Origin: Bacteroidota bacterium
GTDB taxonomy: Bacteria > Bacteroidota > Rhodothermia > Balneolales > HLUCCA01
Length of the DNA: 8,106 bases
Assembly (NCBI GenBank): GCA_003448835.1
Contig: DLXM01000327.1
Span: 1-8,106, forward strand
Direction: 5' to 3'
A program made the translations under genes and the position numbers. This document shows positions 6,258-8,106 of the stretch, in pieces (position 1 is the first letter of the stretch; every line of letters begins with the position of its first letter). The notes below the pieces were generated by a model, which was given only the letters and a program-made list of their open reading frames with translations, had not been told where the DNA came from and did not search any database.

Positions 6258-6698
6258 TTAAAGAAGTAATAGAATGATTAGAATTAATAGTACAGTTGTA
6301 ATACCTATCGTAACTGTACGATCAGCTTGTTCTAGATAATCTTGAGAAAAGCTGGAAAAGTCATCCAGATCTTCGTCAGAGATTTCATTGAATCCATCTA
6401 ATCCATTTAACTCACTGAGTTTTTCGGTCAATCCATCCTTATAAGAATTGAGCATGTTGCTATCTTCTTCAGTAAGTGATGCCATTGTTTCAATACGATC
6501 AATGGCTGAAATCATTTTGTTAAATGACTCGTTCAAAATAGCTCTTTTCTCAACTGCGTTATCTGCTTCATGAACAGCTTGAACGGTTTGATTAAAATGC
6601 TGTTTTAAAGTTTCTGTAACAGTTGACTGTGCAAATGCAGTTGTTTGCAATGCAAATATCAGTATCGTTGCTACAAAAAATGTAGTTAGTGTTTTCAT
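6258..6698 (-). CDS. Small exported protein with C-terminal membrane helix, unknown function
   Basis: A 146-residue protein I cannot assign to a named family. Residues 1-23 form a Sec signal peptide ending AFA, with likely cleavage before Q24. Residues 26-120 are soluble, acidic and helical, with a strongly acidic patch EISDEDLDDF (105-114). Residues 129-146 (TIGITTVLLILIILLLL) are a pure hydrophobic helix ending exactly at the stop codon, with no positive charges after it. The mature protein would sit in the periplasm, tethered by its C terminus. It follows the YtxH-like gene by 36 bases on the same strand and is probably co-transcribed. The company of YtxH, DUF2959 and OmpA-like proteins points to an envelope role; that is inference from context only. 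Confidence 0.8.
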   Translation of the reverse strand: MKTLTTFFVATILIFALQTTAFAQSTVTETLKQHFNQTVQAVHEADNAVEKRAILNESFNKMISAIDRIETMASLTEEDSNMLNSYKDGLTEKLSELNGLDGFNEISDEDLDDFSSFSQDYLEQADRTVTIGITTVLLILIILLLL

Positions 6699-6734
6699 AT
6701 TATATATGATCTGGTTTATTGGTTTTCGTCAGTC

Positions 6735-7043
6735 TTATTTTTCGTTAAATGCTGACTTTTCATTAAATGAGGACTTCTCATTAAATGCTGATTTCATTTT
6801 TTTCGCTTTGTCTTCTGCAACTCTACTCAACCGTGTTGCTTCGTCTTCTACGGTTTCAAATGTATGAGCAACGGAATCGGTAAAATCGTGAAAGCCATCA
6901 ACGACATAATCTCTGTATTCCCGACCTTTTCTGGCAAGTTTGCGTCGCGTATTTTCCCCTTTACTAGGTGCAAATAATATTGTAGCGATAACACTTATAG
7001 TTCCAACAATCAGCGTTGTTGTGAGTAATGAAGTAAATTTCAT
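6735..7043 (-). CDS. YtxH-domain membrane protein with hexapeptide-repeat tail
   Basis: A 102-residue protein. One membrane helix (about residues 6-25) runs into APSKGENTRRKLARKGREY (26-44), matching the YtxH signature of a hydrophobic helix followed by AP-x-G-x-x-TR-x-K. A charged helical tail follows (TDSVAHTFETVEDEATRLSRVAEDKAKK). YtxH proteins are small general-stress proteins of unknown mechanism, usually membrane-anchored with a cytoplasmic coiled coil. The C terminus consists of three tandem hexapeptides, SAFNEK, SSFNEK and SAFNEK (85-102), encoded by 18-bp DNA repeats, so tail length may vary between strains. It is the first gene of the minus-strand array and is followed after 36 bases by the small exported protein. 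The start at 7043 gives the normal family N terminus. Confidence 0.85.
   Translation of the reverse strand: MKFTSLLTTTLIVGTISVIATILFAPSKGENTRRKLARKGREYRDYVVDGFHDFTDSVAHTFETVEDEATRLSRVAEDKAKKMKSAFNEKSSFNEKSAFNEK
6738..6791 (-). repeat. Three tandem 18-bp coding repeats
   Basis: Units at 6738-6755, 6756-6773 and 6774-6791 share the core TCATTAAATG or TCGTTAAATG and differ at a few positions. They are in frame and encode the SAFNEK/SSFNEK/SAFNEK tail of the YtxH-like protein. The arrangement is typical of recent slipped-strand or unequal-recombination duplication. Confidence 0.9.
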
Positions 7044-7352
7044 AAAGTTTTTTTTCCCTTTTTAAAATGATGATTTGATACTACTACAAGGTGTGGGAAA
7101 TCTAACTCAACATCGTTATATGGATGCGACTTGTACTTATAGATATAACAGAATTTTACTCTTACACGTGTACCGGATCGGTATTCTTCATGATTACAGG
7201 CATCATTGTGACTCCTCAAAAAACGAATCAGATGCATTAATTCTGAATATGAAGCATAGATGTAAATTTAATTTCGAATAGCGTAACATCGGACTTCATG
7301 TGAATATCTACATTGTTTGACTGTCAGTTATTTAATTAATCCGGAGGATCAA
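7044..7352. other. Intergenic region upstream of the stress array, no gene recognised
   Basis: About 310 bases between the YtxH-like start and the cupin promoter region. Short open frames occur on both strands (for example 7075-7281 plus and 7040-7237 minus), but their products are rich in Tyr, His, Arg and Cys without family pattern and they overlap each other, so they look like chance frames. The promoter of the minus-strand array should lie here; TTGAGT followed by AT-rich sequence is present on the minus strand, but no convincing -10 element could be fixed. No repeat, RNA gene or terminator is evident. Confidence 0.4.
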
Positions 7353-7381
7353 TTGACAAACACAATAGCCAGTTTTATGTT
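7353..7381 (+). promoter_or_regulatory. Sigma-70-like promoter candidate upstream of the cupin gene
   Basis: A consensus -35 TTGACA (7353-7358) is followed after 17 bp by TATGTT (7376-7381), giving a leader of about 95 bases to the ATG at 7483. The same bases also form the TTG start of a 20-codon frame (7353-7415) preceded by GGAGG at 7343-7347. The promoter reading is preferred. Confidence 0.45.
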
Positions 7382-7411
7382 GATTTTCGCATCAGGATTC
7401 AAATTCAAACA

Positions 7412-7439
7412 TTGAGTTCTGTTTTTAAATCCGTATAAT
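7412..7439 (+). promoter_or_regulatory. Second promoter candidate, proximal to the cupin gene
   Basis: TTGAGT (7412-7417) and a perfect TATAAT (7434-7439) are separated by 16 bp. Transcription would begin near 7446, leaving a leader of about 37 bases before the cupin ATG. Its position makes it the more economical promoter of the two. Confidence 0.45.
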
Positions 7440-7482
7440 CAAAGTTTCAAAATTTACGGTTATAAAAATCTACTGAATCCTT

Positions 7483-7848
7483 ATGAGTGCAAATAATCAA
7501 GAATTAGAGAAGGCAAAATCCCATATCATTGTTGAAATCATTGAATATATTCCGAATTCAGTGGTCATTAAAACAATTATCAAGAAGTCGACAGGGAATA
7601 TATCTGCTGTATCTTTTGATTCCGGTGAGGCACTTACTGAGAAAATATCGCCGTTCGATACGTTTATTCAGATCATCGATGGAGAAGCTGTAGTCGTAAT
7701 TGGGACCCAGGCTCATGAACTGACTGTTGGTGAATCGATTATTATTCCTGCAAATACACGCAATATAATAGAAGCGAAAGTCCGCTTTAAAATGATTTCG
7801 ACGATTATAAAAAGTGCATATGAAGATGCAAGTATGGATCTAATGTAG
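7483..7848 (+). CDS. Cupin-fold protein lacking the usual metal-binding histidines
   Basis: A 121-residue single-domain cupin. The fold shows in SAVSFDSGEALTEKISPFDT (41-60), IQIIDGEAVVVIGTQAHELTVGESIIIPAN (62-91) and RFKMISTIIKSAYE (101-114): strand-turn-strand units with Gly at the expected turns (DGEA, VGES) and the IPAN turn. Metal cupins carry His in motif 1 (HxH) and again after PAxxxH in motif 2. Here these positions read T-E-K and N-T-R-N, so a metal-dependent enzyme is unlikely; a binding or sensing role is more plausible. The opening VEIIEYIPNSVVIKTIIKKSTGNIS resembles a conserved small Bacteroidota cupin group of unknown function. It is monocistronic as far as the window shows, and the start lacks a ribosome site. 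No link to the neighbouring stress array is demonstrated beyond divergent placement. Confidence 0.85.
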   Translation: MSANNQELEKAKSHIIVEIIEYIPNSVVIKTIIKKSTGNISAVSFDSGEALTEKISPFDTFIQIIDGEAVVVIGTQAHELTVGESIIIPANTRNIIEAKVRFKMISTIIKSAYEDASMDLM

Positions 7849-8106
7849 AATACAGATTTTTTGATCTTTTCGATTGAATACCGAATTTTTAGTGGAACAT
7901 TTAACGTGTCCATTACTCATTTTATGAAAAAATCTCTCAATTTAATACTGCATAATATACGTTAGTATATGTATTAAATTCCTGCGTCCGTTTATCCTCT
8001 GCTTATCTTACTTAAATCTGCCTTTAAAGTGTGTTCTGGCGTAATAAATGTAAATGAATTTATTCAGGATGTAACGACACTTATGCCAAATAACCTTATC
8101 TATTTA
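7849..8106. other. Downstream region to window edge, no supported gene
   Basis: About 258 bases after the cupin stop. A weak hairpin TTCG/CGAA near 7869-7884 followed by TTTTT could end the cupin transcript. A long AT-rich hairpin lies at 7939-7980. From 7978 to the edge one plus-strand frame stays open and ends VNEFIQDVTTLMPNNLIYL, but no ATG opens it (GTG at 8029 is the only plausible start). It may be the beginning of a gene or chance, and is not called. Confidence 0.4.
7939..7980. repeat. Long nested AT-rich inverted repeat
   Basis: AATTTAATAC (7939-7948) pairs perfectly with GTATTAAATT (7971-7980). Inside, ATATAC (7955-7960) pairs with GTATAT (7965-7970) around GTTA. The inner stem abuts the right outer arm, and the left side has a six-base bulge (TGCATA). 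There are sixteen base pairs in total. No T run follows on either strand. It could be a protein-binding or recombination site, or an mRNA 3' end stabiliser for the cupin gene. Confidence 0.6.

Noticed and set aside
7075..7281. 68-codon plus-strand and 65-codon minus-strand (7040-7237) frames
   Set aside because: They overlap each other in opposite strands, have odd composition and no pattern, and sit where the array promoter is expected.
7353..7415. 20-codon frame with TTG start and GGAGG five bases upstream
   Set aside because: The start coincides with a consensus TTGACA promoter hexamer, which explains it better; strong ribosome sites are not the rule in this window.
7978..8106. Open plus-strand frame reaching the right edge
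   Set aside because: No ATG, only a GTG option, and too short to recognise a family; more sequence to the right would decide.

Overview
The window looks like a chromosomal segment from a Bacteroidota- or Balneolota-type bacterium. The reasons are a moderately low G+C content by eye, few strong Shine-Dalgarno sites, and a set of envelope-stress proteins typical of that group (YtxH-like, DUF2959 lipoprotein, glycine-zipper OmpA lipoprotein, and a Bacteroidota-style AraC regulator that begins MYVRYMV). The genus cannot be fixed from the sequence alone.

Region 1 (1-3860) looks like the edge of a small-molecule biosynthesis locus. On the minus strand, a SsuD-like flavin-dependent (luciferase-family) monooxygenase (1510-2520) is fused by a TAATG stop/start overlap to an NRPS-type amino-acid adenylation protein that starts directly with its A domain and runs off the left edge (1-1510). 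Divergently, a stand-alone formyltransferase with an intact N/H/D active site (2788-3792) resembles the tailoring formylation domains of peptide synthetases. Together they suggest activation of an amino acid on a carrier protein (outside the window), flavin-dependent oxidation and N-formylation. The 267-bp divergent intergenic region is rich in inverted repeats, including terminator-like hairpins on both strands.

Region 2 (3815-7043) is a minus-strand array of five genes. In transcription order these are a YtxH-domain protein with a hexapeptide repeat tail, a small exported protein with a C-terminal membrane helix, an AraC-family regulator, a DUF2959 lipoprotein and a glycine-zipper OmpA-like lipoprotein. 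A strong hairpin followed by a T tract closes the array, facing the end of the formyltransferase gene. It reads as an envelope-stress module with its own regulator; inverted repeats flank the regulator gene on both sides.

Region 3 (7044-8106) holds promoter-like sequences and one plus-strand cupin-fold protein (7483-7848) whose usual metal-binding histidines are not visible. After it come about 258 bp without a convincing gene, containing a long AT-rich nested hairpin.

No tRNA, rRNA, CRISPR array, insertion sequence or prophage gene was recognised.
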